NCBI GenBank assembly: GCA_903813345.2
Contig: CAIIXF020000011.1
Span: forward strand, 1,698,571 to 1,762,570
Direction of reading: 5' to 3'
Origin: Owenia fusiformis
Lineage: Eukaryota > Annelida > Polychaeta > Sabellida > Oweniidae
Length of the DNA: 64,000 bases
Under the pieces are notes generated by a model. It saw only the letters and a list, made by a program, of their open reading frames with translations, did no database searches and had not been told where the DNA came from. The stretch's first letter is position 1, and every line of letters starts with the position of its first letter. Below, piece by piece: positions 37,453 to 50,700 of this stretch. The position numbers and the translations under genes are program-made.

Positions 37453-40400
37453 GTAATACTACAAGAAAAAATTGCTATAGCATTTCTATTGGTTTTGAGG
37501 TATTTTTCTATCTACCTTCTTTTTTGTTTCAGTTAATGCATGCCCTGAAACGTGGTTCAACTTGGGGAGATTCATAGATATAAATAATTTGGTTTGTTAA
37601 CCGAATATGTTATTGTTTCAGTTCACGGAGTTCCTGGTACGTGGTCAGCTTGGGGAGCGTGTTCTAAAACCTGCGGAGATGGAGAGCAAACTCGCACAAG
37701 AGCATGTGACAACCCAACCCCAGCTCATGGTGGAAGCCAATGCAATTCAAGTGATCTGACGGACACACGGTCCTGTAATGATGCAGAATGCCCCGGTATG
37801 AAATGATAGTTCTAGGGAAAGATCAAGGCGTATGCAGTCATCCATAGATATAAATAATTTGATTTATCAACCGAATATGTTTTTTGTTTCAGAAAATGGA
37901 GCCCCTGGTACGTGGTCAGCTTGGGGAGCGTGTTCTGCAACCTGCGGAGGTGGAGGACAAACTCGCACAAGAGAATGTGACAACCCAGTCCCAGCTCATG
38001 GAGGAAGCCAATGCGATACAAGTGATCTGACGGAAACACGGTCCTGTAATAATGCAGAATGCCCCGGTATGGAATGATAGTCGAGGGAAAGATCATAGCG
38101 TATGCACACACTCATAGATATAAAGAATTTGATTACTTAGCCGAATATGTTTTTGTTTCAGTAAATGGAGCCCCTGGTACGTGGTCAGCTTGGGGAGCGT
38201 GTTCTAAAACCTGCGGAGGTGGAGAGCAATCTCGCACAAGAGCATGTGACAACCCAGCCCCAGCTAATGGTGGAAGCCAATGCAATTCAAGTGATCTGAC
38301 GGACACGCAGTCCTGTAATGATGCAGAATGCCCCGGTATGATAGTACTATGAAAAAGATCATAGCGTTTGCAGTCATTTCATGGAGATAAAGAATTTGAT
38401 TTATTAACCGAATATGCTTTTGTTTCAGTAAATGGAGCCCCTGGCACTTGGTCAGCTTGGGGAGCGTGTTCTACAACCTGCGGAGAAGGACAGCAGATTC
38501 GCACACGAGCATGCGACAACCCAGTCCCAGCTTACGGAGGAAGTTTGTGCAGTTCAATTGAATTGACGGACACACGGTCCTGTAATGATGCAGAATGCCC
38601 CGGTATGATTTGACAGAATTTGGGAATTTATTATAGCCTATGAAGTAATTCATAGAAATAAATAATTCGATTAAAAAATGTGATTTTGTTTTAGTTCACG
38701 GAGGTCCTGGTACGTGGTCAGCTTGGGGAGCGTGTTCTAAATCCTGCGGAGATGGAGAACAAACTCGCACAAGAGCATGTGACAATCCAGCCCCAGATAA
38801 TGGAGGAAGCCATTGCAATTCAAGTGATCTGACGGACACACGACCCTGTAATGATGCAGAATGCCCAGGTATGCCTTGACAAAATTGGGAATTTATTATA
38901 CCATATAAAGTAGTTCATAGAAATAGATGATTCGATTAAAAATGCGATTTCAGTTGCCTGGGGGGGGACATACTTTCGGGACACCCTGTTTACATGATAC
39001 GTCAAACCAAAATATGAATTTTTTAGCACCTTTAATTAAAGTAGATCCCTTATAATTAATGTTAATTACTGGATCATGAAACTATAACCCTGCACTATTT
39101 ATGCATTTATAGTGCCACTACATTATTGCTTAAATCTAGTATGTACTTAGAGAGTTGCATTTTTGAGAGTGATTACCAGCTGAATACATTTAAACACAAA
39201 ACTCGTAAAATATTAAAACCTAACTAGATTATTAGATATAATTACAGTAACAAAAATATGAAAAGCTTGGTATTTCAAGTCTCTTAATTGGTAAATCCTT
39301 TATTTCCCGTTTGAGCGAAATAAAGACGAATTAATTTGTGATTTATTTTTCTTACTCTTAATCACCAGCAAAATTAGCTTGAGATAAAAGAGAAATAAAA
39401 AGCGCATCATGATTTTTGATCTTTGTCGGTTTCAAATTGGGATAATCCTAATTTTCCTATTACAAATTAGACCCCAAGCCTGGGAGGGAGTTCGGGGGTT
39501 TCGAGTGAAGTCATCTCGATGAAAAGGAATTGTTTAATTATATGACAGAAGCAGCTTACGAGTTTGATGATAAATTCTTAATTTTTAAAGAGATAGCAAT
39601 ATGATTTAAATGGAATGATGTGAAATAAGGGATCTGCATAAAATCCCTATAAGGACGGGAGATGAAATAAAGAATGAGCGATTGCACTGAGCGAACACTT
39701 ATTAACCTGTTTTTATTAGCCTAAATGTGCAGTTTATAACATATATAATAGGAACTGGCGAACCTAATCAATTGTCACAAGACCGTACAAAACAAATCAC
39801 AAAGTAAATGTATAAAATATGCCTTACTCAATTTATTATTAGAGAGCTTTTGATATAAGTTATTTTGAATTCGTATACGCAAACCTACTTGTACAAGTCA
39901 GGTATAGCACTGAGGAGGAACTCTGGAATCACAACAGAATATTCGGCAAGTATGTAATTCGTGAGTTCCGCTTTCAAAATACGATGACAACTAGAGTTTA
40001 ATTCTGCCATTGCTAGGATATTCACAAATCAATTCCCTCGATTAGGACACATTTCTCACGAAATGTACTTTCCTGGTTTCTTTATTTGAGAAACCTTCCT
40101 CCTAGTGGTTTTGCGTCATTTAAAAATTAAAGTTGCAATATAAGTTGGGCTGAAAATGTATATCAAAAACTTTCTGTTATATTACATACAGTATTACAAC
40201 ATGATTTCAGATTCAGGTGATTAATATTCACTTATTATATGTTTCTTATTTATGTAATTGTAGTTACCGTTGGAAAACTAAAAAGCAGCCCAATTGTTGC
40301 AAAGAGACAGCTGCAGTCGAGCTATATATGGGATATCGCAGTAACATCAGGTGGACATATTGTGGTAACAAGTGGAGCCGGCACAAAGATATATGCCAGT

Positions 40401-41045
40401 GATTATAGTCTCATCAAAGATATCGGTCGATCATTCTCGTATGTTACAGTTACAAGTGATGATCAACTGGTATTCACTTATGGGACTAGCACAATCTACT
40501 TCTATACAGCAGACGGCAATCATATACGCAGCATAGTTACAGGGTCTACATATCAACTACGTGGTATTACTACACTATCTACTGGTCAGCTGGTTGTATG
40601 CGATGAGAAAACAGATAACGTATATATTGTTGAAAAAGATACAAGGAATGCAACACCACTCTTTCCTTCTGGTACGTTTAATACGCCTCTCGATGTGACA
40701 ACTAACAGCAAGGGAGTACTTATAGTGAGTGACTTTCACGGACATTCTATAGAGGGATTGGACCAGACTGGCAATATACTATTCAGTTATGGTACATACG
40801 GATCGGGGGAGGGGCAGTTGAAATATCCCTATGGTGTCGACACAGACAAGGAGGACTACATCGTGGTAGCAGACAAAAACAACCACAGAGTACTACTACT
40901 CACCCCTGATGGCATGTTCAATAGTTACCTCCTAACAGCGAGTGATGGCTTGTCCTACCCATATGCTGTTTGTATAAACGAAGACGGGCATTTACTGGTT
41001 GGGAATGGCAATGGACAACTATTCACTATCACATACAGAAAATAA
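37083..41045 (+). CDS. Gene A: secreted PAN-like / TSP1 x5 / NHL-propeller protein
   Basis: Seven exons, all junctions phase 1: 37083-37452, 37622-37795, 37893-38066, 38162-38335, 38429-38602, 38695-38868, 40264-41045. They give 673 residues: signal peptide (about 1-19), PAN/apple-like head with Cys 68, 72, 77, 81 and 93, five 58-residue TSP1 repeats (124-413), and a C-terminal propeller of NHL-like repeats (414-673). The ATG at 37083 is chosen because the signal peptide follows directly. Expected to be extracellular; the modules bind glycans or proteins in other families, but the ligand is unknown. Gene B is its tandem duplicate. The symmetric 174-nt TSP1 exons can be gained or lost without shifting frame. 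Confidence 0.88.
37533..37572 (+). pseudogene. Truncated TSP1 exon relic in intron 1
   Basis: After TTTGTTTCAG comes the first third of a TSP1 exon (CGTGGTTCAACTTGGGG), then intron sequence. The same relic is at 48168 in gene B. Confidence 0.65.
37622..38868 (+). CDS. Gene A exons 2-6: five TSP1 repeats
   Basis: Each exon is exactly 174 nt. Repeats carry [11 protein letters not shown](K/A/T)(T/S)CG and R(T/I)R(A/E)CDNP with six Cys. WSAW can be C-mannosylated and CSxTCG O-fucosylated in known TSP1 domains. Introns of 90-100 bp are also nearly identical, indicating recent exon duplication or gene conversion. Confidence 0.92.
38869..40263 (+). other. Gene A last intron
   Basis: Mostly unique AT-rich DNA. 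GGGACACCCTGT near 38980 is the inverse of the terminus of the element at 55520, perhaps a stray end. The part from about 39650 matches gene B's intron from about 51240; the rest does not. Confidence 0.4.
40264..41045 (+). CDS. Gene A exon 7: NHL-type propeller
   Basis: 260 residues after the split Val, with repeats of the type [20 protein letters not shown] and [17 protein letters not shown]. About six blades by eye. The stop is followed at once by G|GTAAAT. Confidence 0.88.
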
Positions 41046-43500
41046 GGTAAATTTAAAGACATGTTAAAGAGTTGTTATTGAGATTTCTCTGTGGCATTTT
41101 TTCTTTATTCCTTTTTGCTTTGAATTTTTTACACCATAACATTAACTAACTGCTCAATATGCAACTTTTCACCACGTAGAATTTTAAAATATTAAGTTTG
41201 AAAATTCGATTTTTATAATGGAGCTCAATGGGAAAAACGACATAATTTGAATTATTTTCAAACGTAGCGGCGCGATTTTCTTGAAATTGACAGGTATAAT
41301 AAATATTGGTAAGACGAAATGTTTGAAGAAAAATGAAGAAAATTCACCGTCCTGGTTACGCAAAATATAGAAAAATGTGAAATAATCATAAAAACCTGTA
41401 TAAATAGATTGAAGGGGGTGATATTCATTTTTAATGTGCCTTTCACTACTACAGGGTAACCATAGTTTTGGTAATGGTTTACTAATTTTACAAGCATATC
41501 TTCCAGCATGTTTATCAAACACAAGTAATACAATAAGTGAGTTATCATTAATTGGAATGGTACATTGTATGTACATATGTACATACATATGTACATATGT
41601 ACACATGTAAATTGTACATTTAATGGTACAATGTATTATTGTATTCCTAAGCAATGATGACAAAAAGGTAAAATCGATCATATCACATACTAGTTCTTAC
41701 CATCAAATCGATCTATTATAATGCATATTAAACAATGTAGCAGTAGTTCTTCAAATTCAAGAATTGAGCTAAATCGCGTCAATAACATAATAAAAATGAT
41801 AAGATGTCCAAAAGAGTAGTTTATTTTATTGTAAATAATCAAAAATAAATTTCTACAATTTAGGGTAACCCTGTGTATTATTCTACTGTGCATGGTTATA
41901 CCTGTGCAAAATATTACAAAAATATTATTTACTTATTATCATAATTCCATGTGACAAAACCAGTCTTATTTTCAAATTTGTCTATAATTGTTTGCCTGTA
42001 AGGTTGGGCAAGCCGTCTATTACGTTGATAGTATAAGATGTTGATTTTGCAAAGCTCTTATATGGGATAATTCTACAATGTGTACTGTAACATATATGTA
42101 AGAGTGCAAGTATGTAGTCCAGTGTGTAGTAAACAAAGGAGTATTTTGGTCAACTCAATACATATGATAAACACTACATGAAGTGTTTTCTATGCAATGA
42201 TTATATACAGGCACTTATTCATTGTTACTGCTAATTTCAAAAGCCTCCAAATTGTGTGGAATAGAGCATGCAATGTTTTTCAGTTTCAAGCAGGTTTTAG
42301 TACATTCTGACCAATTGTATTTTCAGACTTATTCATTTCATGATTATGTAATACTGACCTACTTATCTGCCTAGCATATCTTTAAACAGATAAGTAGAAC
42401 AAACTATATTAAATTGCACTTCGATATTGTTTTGCAGTCAATGCCTGATGTAGGAAAGGAGAGTTCACAACATGACCAACAACACCAAGCTTTGCATAAA
42501 AAAGCCCAAAAATTACTAGATACCGTATTCCAGTTACAAAAAACACAGTCTGACGTTTAAACAACGAATACTTTTAATGAGTATAAACCATAAAATATAA
42601 AACGCCAATCAAGACTAATATGAACAATTACTACTGTACACGACAATGGTATCTAATAAATGCAATATATAATACGATGGAGAACAGTTCACAGTACACA
42701 TCGGACGATATGCAATTTTTAGAGAAATATACTATCGGCGTACTATTGACAATAATGCATTTTGTTTCAAATTGTTCACTACTACATAATAAAAGACACA
42801 ACCCTATTACAGGCCCTCATACTTGCAAAGTGTTAGAAATTTATGTTCTCCTCCAAATTCATTGTTTTCTAGGTGGATTAGATAGTATAATGACTTCATG
42901 CCAAACAACAGTAACTATGTCAAAACGAAATAAGCATTTACTCAGTTACAAACAACGTTTATCTGATTATTTTCTGTGTTTGTCATCATACAAGCCAATG
43001 GGATCAAATAAGCTTGATTCAGAGATATGGATTTAAAGTAACAAAATTTCCTTTTCATCTCCAATCTATTATTTCACATAATGTGTTATACATCAAATTG
43101 CGGCTAATGTTGTTACACTTTGGCAATTAACTGATTGTATTTCATCTATCAATATTAATATTAGAAATAAATTGATTACAAAACATGCAGTCGCTTTATG
43201 TCGTTCAAATGGAGGCAGTATAAAATGACATGAGTGTCATAAATGAAGGAATTCAAGATTTGTTCCACGTAGGGGGTTCACTAGAAATTGTAAAAATGAA
43301 ATGCTTACGAAAATATCTATATGTAATTCTTTAATCTAAGCGAAAATTAGTTTAAAAAAAATTCCTCATTAAAACTGAGCTCCAAATGAGTACTTGAGTA
43401 CTGAGGTAGTTTTTCATACTCTATTCAATCACATTGACATTTTTAGAAATGATGTGGAAAATATCAAACTTTCAAACGAGACGAGGCAGTAGCGTTTATT
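41046..43500. other. Downstream flank of gene A
   Basis: Possible 3' UTR intron from 41047 to acceptor TTTTGCAG at 42437. The block after it is conserved in duplicon B at 53009. A GTACAT-rich palindrome lies near 41563-41610. The 138-codon frame at 42620 is not kept in B, so I do not call it. Confidence 0.4.
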
Positions 43501-43507
43501 TCCATTA

Positions 43508-43527
43508 AGTCCAAGACTCAATGTGAG

Positions 43528-43563
<36 letters not shown>

Positions 43564-43751
43564 ATCATTGAAGTCCAAGACTCAATGCGAGTTTTGCACA
43601 CACACACACATTGTTACCATTTAAGTCCAAGACTCAATGCGAGTTTTGCACACACACACACATTGTTACCATTTAAGTCCAAGACTCAATGCAAGTTTTG
43701 CACACACACACACATTGTTACCATTTAAGTCCAAGACCCAATGCGAGTTTT

Positions 43752-43811
<60 letters not shown>

Positions 43812-44255
43812 TGGTACCATTTAAGTCCAAGACTCAATGCGAGTTTTACACACACACACACACATTGTTACCATTTAAGTCCAAGACTCAATGCGAGTTT
43901 TACACACACACACGCATTGTTACCATTTAAGTCCAAGACTCAATGCGAGTTTTGCACACACACACACACACACATTGTTAACATTTAAGCCCAAGACTCA
44001 GTGCAAGTTTTACACACACACGCACATTGTTACCATTTAAGTCCAAGACTCAATGCGAGTTTTACACACACACACACATTGTTACCATTTAAGTCCAAGA
44101 CTCAATGCGAATTTTGCACACACACACACACATTGTTACCATTTAAGTCTGAGACTCAATGCGAGTTTTGCACACACACACACACACACACACATTGTTA
44201 CCATTTAAGTCCAAGACTCAATGCAAGTTTTACACACACACACACACACATTGTT
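43508..44255. repeat. Minisatellite with (CA)n cores, about 13 units
   Basis: Units of about 50-95 bp: AAGTCCAAGACTCAATGCGA, GTTTT(G/A), a CA run, then TTGTTACCATTT. Duplicon B has one unit at about 54903. Confidence 0.9.
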
Positions 44256-44379
44256 AACCAATGCTTTGATTCTACGCATAAACACATCATTACCTAAATG
44301 ATGTATGAATCTAGTTCAAAAACGTTGGCGAAATAGCATATATTGGAACGATGAGTTGTACTCCTGTGACAGTCTATGG

Positions 44380-44710
44380 TGGTAGTTCCCCTCGCATTTG
44401 TGCGATACTGTGTTGTATCTTGGTTACCGCCATATTTGGTGAGCAATACTTCTCTGGTGTATTCCTTATTTTACATATTTTATACTTGGAGACAGATCCA
44501 GAAACGTTTCCATGGAGTAGCCCTGTGTTCTTCTGTGTGCAACGGTACACAGATATACAAGTACACATCACAGACTTGCCTTTCATACACTTGCCTCATT
44601 CAAACAACCAGAGTTATATAACGCACACAATATTTTCTGAGCCGGAAATCGAACCCGGGGCCAAGATATAACGATAACCTTGACTCTGCCACTGAGCCAT
44701 AGCGGAGGGT
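44380..44710 (-). mobile_element. tRNA-derived SINE (copy A)
   Basis: On the minus strand, a Pol III A box TGGCTCAGTGG (44699-44689) and, 33 nt on, a B box GGTTCGATTTCC (44655-44644) mark a tRNA-like head. The downstream body to about 44350 is shared with 55050-55390. The 3' limit is unclear. Confidence 0.55.
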
Positions 44711-44799
44711 GGACTAAAATGACTGTACTGTCCCGTTGATATACATAAATTGGTGTGGAATGGATATCCCAAGCCTGTAGTATTTTAGCAATAAATATA

Positions 44800-45830
44800 G
44801 TTATATTATTTAATGGTATCATGAGTGTTCAAAATGATCAATCCTGCGTACATGTTATAGCGATCAATACACCATGAAATTCTAATAATAATTTTCGGAG
44901 TTGAAATTTCGTTTTTAAAACGCCCCAGAACGCTTCAAATGCAATCTCTTTTCAAATTTTCTTTGGGGAAAGAACCCCCCCCCTCAAAGCTCGTTCGCTT
45001 TGCTCACTCGTGGCGAACACTCATAAAATACCCACTATATGCCACTGATAAACATTTATCATGCGATGCAAAAATCAACAAAGGGTCTCACAGGATCTTA
45101 AGAGGTTCTGGACAAATCATTTGATTCCGGACTTGTCATATTTTTTTTCAACGAAATCACATCCATGGGTTGAATTTTTATTAGCTATTTAGAGCTAGAG
45201 AGCGAGTACTGCCTAGTATTAATCTTAATAGAAAAATTAAAATATAACCCAATTTGAGAGTTAATCTAATACTTACATTACATTGATAAATTAAGGCAAA
45301 TCCTGTAAATCCAATCCAATATTTTTTAAGTGCATCTTCTATGAAATATAGTCCAAGTATTTAGATGAAACGGTCTAATTCAAAAAAACATAACATCATG
45401 ATATTTTTCATAAAATATTTGTCCATAAAATTCAATTGAAGGGTCAAGATAAAACGAGAAATTTTAGGTGAAAACCCTTTACTTACATGATGATGTGTTT
45501 TCATGACTTCTATAGCATGACGGTTACGACACCTCTGAAACCTCTTGGACGGCTACGATCACTGATTTATCCAATAAAATGGCCGCGATGGAACAGAAAA
45601 CTAAGGTTGGTGCAGTATTTTCTTCTACTGTGTATCAATGAAAGGATGAACGATTTTTATAGAGATCGCATTCGGTGATGCATTAAGTAACGTATATTCT
45701 GAACGTATTCTTTGCAAATTTATGCCCGGGGATAACATAAAATAAGCGAAAAACTGTTGAGTTTGAAATTCAAAACTATACAAAATTTAGTAATTTGTCT
45801 GTTTTTGTCGTTACCCAGCAAACAGTGACG
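44800..45830. other. Spacer between duplicons, first part
   Basis: To about 45090 it matches 59480-59640, the tail of duplicon B. The rest shows no gene. Confidence 0.45.
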
Positions 45831-46740
45831 TCCATGTCACGTCACTCATATGTGGTATATAAGTTCACTGAGGACGTTGTATATTTCCGTTATATAAACG
45901 TCAAAGCAACGTAAAATTGTGACATTCAGCAAAACGTCGGTGGATGGTTAAAAAATGACGTTGTAGTAATGTGTTCGTAAAATTCGAAATTTGTGCTGGT
46001 GTGAAAAAAGTAACAATGACGTTGAATTTTTACCAGTTTGGTTCATTTGCAACGTAATATAAACGGTAAAATTTAACGTTGTCGTAACGTATTTAAATGT
46101 ATAAAATATTTGTAAGTGCAGGAAACATTACAAAGACGTTGCAGTTCTCACCAAATTGTTTCATTTGCTACGTAATATAAACGGTAAAATGTGACGTTGT
46201 CGTAACGTGTTTTAAATGTGAAAGATATTTGTAAGTGTAGAAAACGTTACGAAGACGTTGTGTTCTCACCAAATTTGGTACATTTGCTACGTAATGTAAA
46301 CGGTAAAATTTGACGTTGTCGTAACGTGTTCTAAATGTGAAAGATATTTGTAAGTGTAAAAAACGTTACAAAGACGTTGTGTTCTCACCAAATTTGGTAC
46401 ATTTGCTACGTAATGTAAACGGTAAAATTTTACGTTGTCGTAACGTGTTTTAAATGTGAAAGATATTTGTAAGTGTAGAAAACGTTACAAAGACGTTGTG
46501 TTCTCACCAAATTTGGTACATTTGCTACGTAATGTAAACGGTAAAATTTGACGTTGTCGTAACGTGTTCTAAATGTGAAAGATATTTGTAAGTGTAAAAA
46601 ACGTTACAAAGACGTTGTGTTCTCACAAAATTTGGTACATTTGCTACGTAATGTAAACGGTAAAATTGGACGTTGTCGTAACGTGTTATAAATGTGAACG
46701 ATATTTGTAAGTGTAGAAAACGTTACAAAGACGTTATGTT
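45830..46740. repeat. ACGT-rich satellite, ~118-bp units
   Basis: About six good units from 46020 to 46740, preceded by diverged ones. Each unit holds GTAAACGGTAAAAT, GACGTTGTCGTAACGTG, AACGTTAC and CTACGTAA. Confidence 0.85.
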
Positions 46741-47032
46741 AAAGTTAAAGGGAACTTTCTACAATACCCGCCATGCTATCTGACCCGAACGAGCTACTTT
46801 ATGGTGAGACTGATAACTACCTGCTCGCATCTGCGTTATTACGCAGAGACATAAACGTATACACAAGGAAATGATAGGAGCTAACCCATTTTATTTCTGT
46901 ATACATTTTAACTTTAATACATCTTTACAAAAAATACATTTTCAAAAAATACAAATTCATTTGATGTTTCAGACAATTAATGCAGAACAAATATAAAACT
47001 TGTGAATAGTTTTTTTTCAATCTATCTTGCAG

Positions 47033-47072
47033 TGTATATCAACTGATACATCAAAGGCCTATGGCTTGAATC
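47033..47072 (+). other. Possible leader exon of gene B
   Basis: Third copy of the 40-bp block, again between CTTGCAG and GTAAGT. Confidence 0.35.
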
Positions 47073-47684
47073 GTAAGTGCCTACCAATTCATTACATCTA
47101 TTTAATGTATTATATACACATAAAATAAATTGATTGACAGTCCACATGATTATAAAGAAAATGTACATGTTCTGTTATGTATTGCGCCATTTCTCTTCGA
47201 GAATATTTAAACTGGTTGATTTTGCATTTCTTTACATTTAGCATAATCAATAATTATCATATTTTCTTCATCCTTTAGTAAACCGTCTGGGATAAAATGA
47301 ATGTGAATATATTTCCCTTGGTTACTTAATACTCATCATACGCTATTTGTTCCTAATTCATTACGTTCCTTATTTTCTTGATATCGCCGATGTCACAGGG
47401 TGAAACTAACACGGGCTCATTTGAGCTTCGTATTCAATTTCCAATCAACAAATAAACAAAAACATTTCTAGTTTTTCATTAATTTATAACAAATGCCATT
47501 TGCAGTTTTAATTAAGTGATCCTTTTATATTCACTGCTATAACCTATTGTACTCGAGTAGTTTTAATATTATGGTGAATGTAAAAACAACCAACCATTAC
47601 TTCATACTTCATCTATTATTTATTGAAATCAATTCCATAACTACACCAGACGCTTCGAATACGTATAACATAACACGTTCGGAT

Positions 47685-47715
47685 TATATATCCCTTTTTC
47701 ACATACGTAGTCACT
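47685..47715 (+). promoter_or_regulatory. Core promoter of gene B
   Basis: TATATAT at 47685-47691 and initiator-like TCACTT (A at 47713), 28 bp apart; 12 nt to the ATG. Confidence 0.55.
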
Positions 47716-47724
47716 TGCAGCATT

Positions 47725-50700
47725 ATGGACACAACTCTAATATCATCACTTGTTTCGATTACCCTGCTTTACATAGGACTTGACTGTATTAAAGAAACGA
47801 GCAGCTATGGAGTCTCTTATAAGCATTACCGAAACAATGGTCACTTTTACAACTCTTCGAGAATCAGTGAATCGGTTATGGAGTTCCGCCGATATGATAT
47901 GGAAATCGCAGCCGTTCAATGCTTATTAACGTGTGGAAAGCAAACTTGCAGTCCGAAGTGCGTCGCAGTGAATTTTAACACCAAAAATGCAACTTGCGAT
48001 CTTCTCTCCACACAACCAAACTCAACTTCTGATCCTCATATCATACGTGATGATGAGTGGGTTCTCTACACAGAAAAACGTCTAAAAGGTATACTACAAG
48101 AAAAAATTGCTTTAGCTTTTTCATTGGTTTTGAGGTATTTTTCTTTCTACCTTCTTTTTTGTTTCAGTTAATGGAGGCCCTGGAACGTGGTTCAGCTTGG
48201 GGAGATTCATATATATAAATAATTTGATTTATTTACCGAATATGTTATTGTTTCAGTAAATGGAGCCCCTGGTACGTGGTCAGCTTGGGGAGCATGTTCT
48301 TCAACTTGCGGAGGTGGAGAGCAAACTCGTACAAGAGCATGTGACAACCCAGCCCCAGCTCATGGAGGAAGCCAATGCAATTCCAGTGATCTGACGGACA
48401 CACGGTCTTGTAATGATGCAGAATGCCCCGGTATGATTTGACAGAATTAGGAATTTATTTTTAGCGTATGAAGTCATTCAAAGAGATAAATAATTTGATT
48501 TAAAATGCGATTTTGTTTCAGTTAACGGAGGTCCTGGTACGTGGTCAGCTTGGGGAGCGTGTTCTACAACCTGCGGAGATGGAGAGCAAACTCGCACAAG
48601 AGCATGTGACAACCCAGCCCCAGCTTATGGAGGAAGCCAATGCAATTCAAGTGATCTGACGGGCACACGGCCCTGTAATGATGCCGAATGCCCCGGTATG
48701 ATTTGACAGAATTAGGAATTTATCATAGCGTATGAAGTCATTCATAAAGGTAAAGAATTTGATTTATTAACCGAATATGTTTTTGTTTCAGTAAATGGAA
48801 CCCCTGGTACGTGGTCAGCTTGGGGAGCGTGTTCTACAACCTGCGGAGATGGTGAGCAAACTCGCACAAGGGCATGTGACAACCCAGCCCCAGCTCATGG
48901 AGGAAGACAATGCAATTCAAGTGATCTGACGGACACACGGTCTTGTAATGATGCAGAATGTCCCGGTATGATTTGACAGAATTAGGAATTTATTATAGCG
49001 TATGAAGCCATTCAAACAGATAACTATTTTGATTTAAAATGCGATTTTGTTTCAGTTAACGGAGGTCCTGGTTCGTGGTTAGCTTGGGGTGCATATTTAT
49101 AGCCTTTCGGGATGGAGAGCAACCTCGAACAAGAGCATCTGACATCCCACTGAAATACAGAATTCTATTATTTCGACTGAATGTATTTTGTTTAAGTTGA
49201 CAGAGTTCCTGGTACGTGATCAGCTCGGAGAGCGTGTTTTGTAGCTTACAGAGATGGTGGGCAAACTCGCACAAGAGCATAAAACAACACATTGGAATAG
49301 AAAATTATATTATATTACCTGAATAATGATGTTTTAGCTTTAGTTAACGGGGTCCTTTACGAAGTCAGTTTGGCAAGCGTGTTATACAACCTCCGGATAT
49401 GGTGGGCAAACTCGCACAAGAGCATAAAACAACCACTGAAATAGAGAAGTCAATTAGATCAACTAAATATATTTAAGTTTTAGTTAGCGAGGGTCCTTTA
49501 CATGGTCAGCTTCGGGAGCGTGTTTTGCAACCTGCACAAATGTATTTTGTTTTAGTTGACGGAGTTCCTGGTTCGTGGTCAGTTCGGAGAGCGTGTTCTG
49601 TAGCTTACAGATATGGTGGGCAAACTCGCACAAGAGCATAAAACAACACATTGGAATAGAAAATTATATAATATTTACTGAATAATGATGTTTTAGCTTT
49701 AGTTAACGGGGTCCTTTACGAAGTCAGTTTGGCGAGCGTGTTATACAACCTCCGGATATGGTGGGCAAACTCGCACAAAAGCATAAAACAACCATTGAAA
49801 TAGAGAAGTCAATTAGATCAACTAAATATGTTTTAATTTTAGTTAGCGAGGGTCCTTTACATGGTCAGCTTCGAGAGTGCTGCAACTCCCACAAGACCAT
49901 AAATCAACCCGTTGAGAATTCGATCGTCTCAACTGAATATGTTTTTGTTTCAGTTAACGGAGGTCTTGGCACGTGGTCAGTTTTGCGAGCGTGCTCTACA
50001 ACCTCCGGATATGGTAGACAAACTCGAAGATGGGCATAAAACAACACGTTGAAATTCGATTATTTCAACTAAATAATTATCTTTTAGTTTAACCTGTTTT
50101 GTAAACTGTTGAGATGATGGACAAACTCGCACAAGAACATAAAAACACATTTGAATAGAGAATTGTGATGCTTTAGTTTTAGTTAACGGGGTCCTTTACG
50201 AAGTCAGCTTGAAGAGCATGTTCTGCAAAGTGGAGATGGAGTGCAAACTCGCACAAAAACATAAAACAACTAACTGAAATAGAGAATTCGATTATTTTAA
50301 CTGAACATGTTTTTGTTTTACATTTATTTGAATCGTTATTTTCGTGACATGCACTAAAAATATAATTATCAAAAGAATCGGCTTTGCTCAGAAATACGTC
50401 AAAAAGATAATCTTTCATTCCACTTGTTACAAAAAAGTTTTCAGCACTTTCTTTGCACCTTTATTTTCTACACATCGAATCCTATCCAGAAATTGGTTAA
50501 ATTTATCGCCATAAACATATTTAGTCATCTTTTGGTCCCTTGACCTTTCTTATACTCGATTCTTAAAATCCTGCCAAATACGCCAAATTGCCATGTTTCT
50601 AGACATATGGTCACCTCAATTGATACAATGTAAAAATTTGGGAGATTGATTGACATGTGTCAGATGTATACCAATCAACGTAACTTTGGAAGACCTTTCC

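Noticed and set aside
42620-43036. 138-codon open frame downstream of gene A
   Set aside because: No domain, and the matching stretch of duplicon B has no open frame.
43637-44297. Overlapping 97-99-codon frames of repeated THTHTH
   Set aside because: Translations of the CA minisatellite.
44351-44671. 106-codon frame present in both duplicons
   Set aside because: It lies in the SINE body; B has shifted frames, so conservation is by duplication only.
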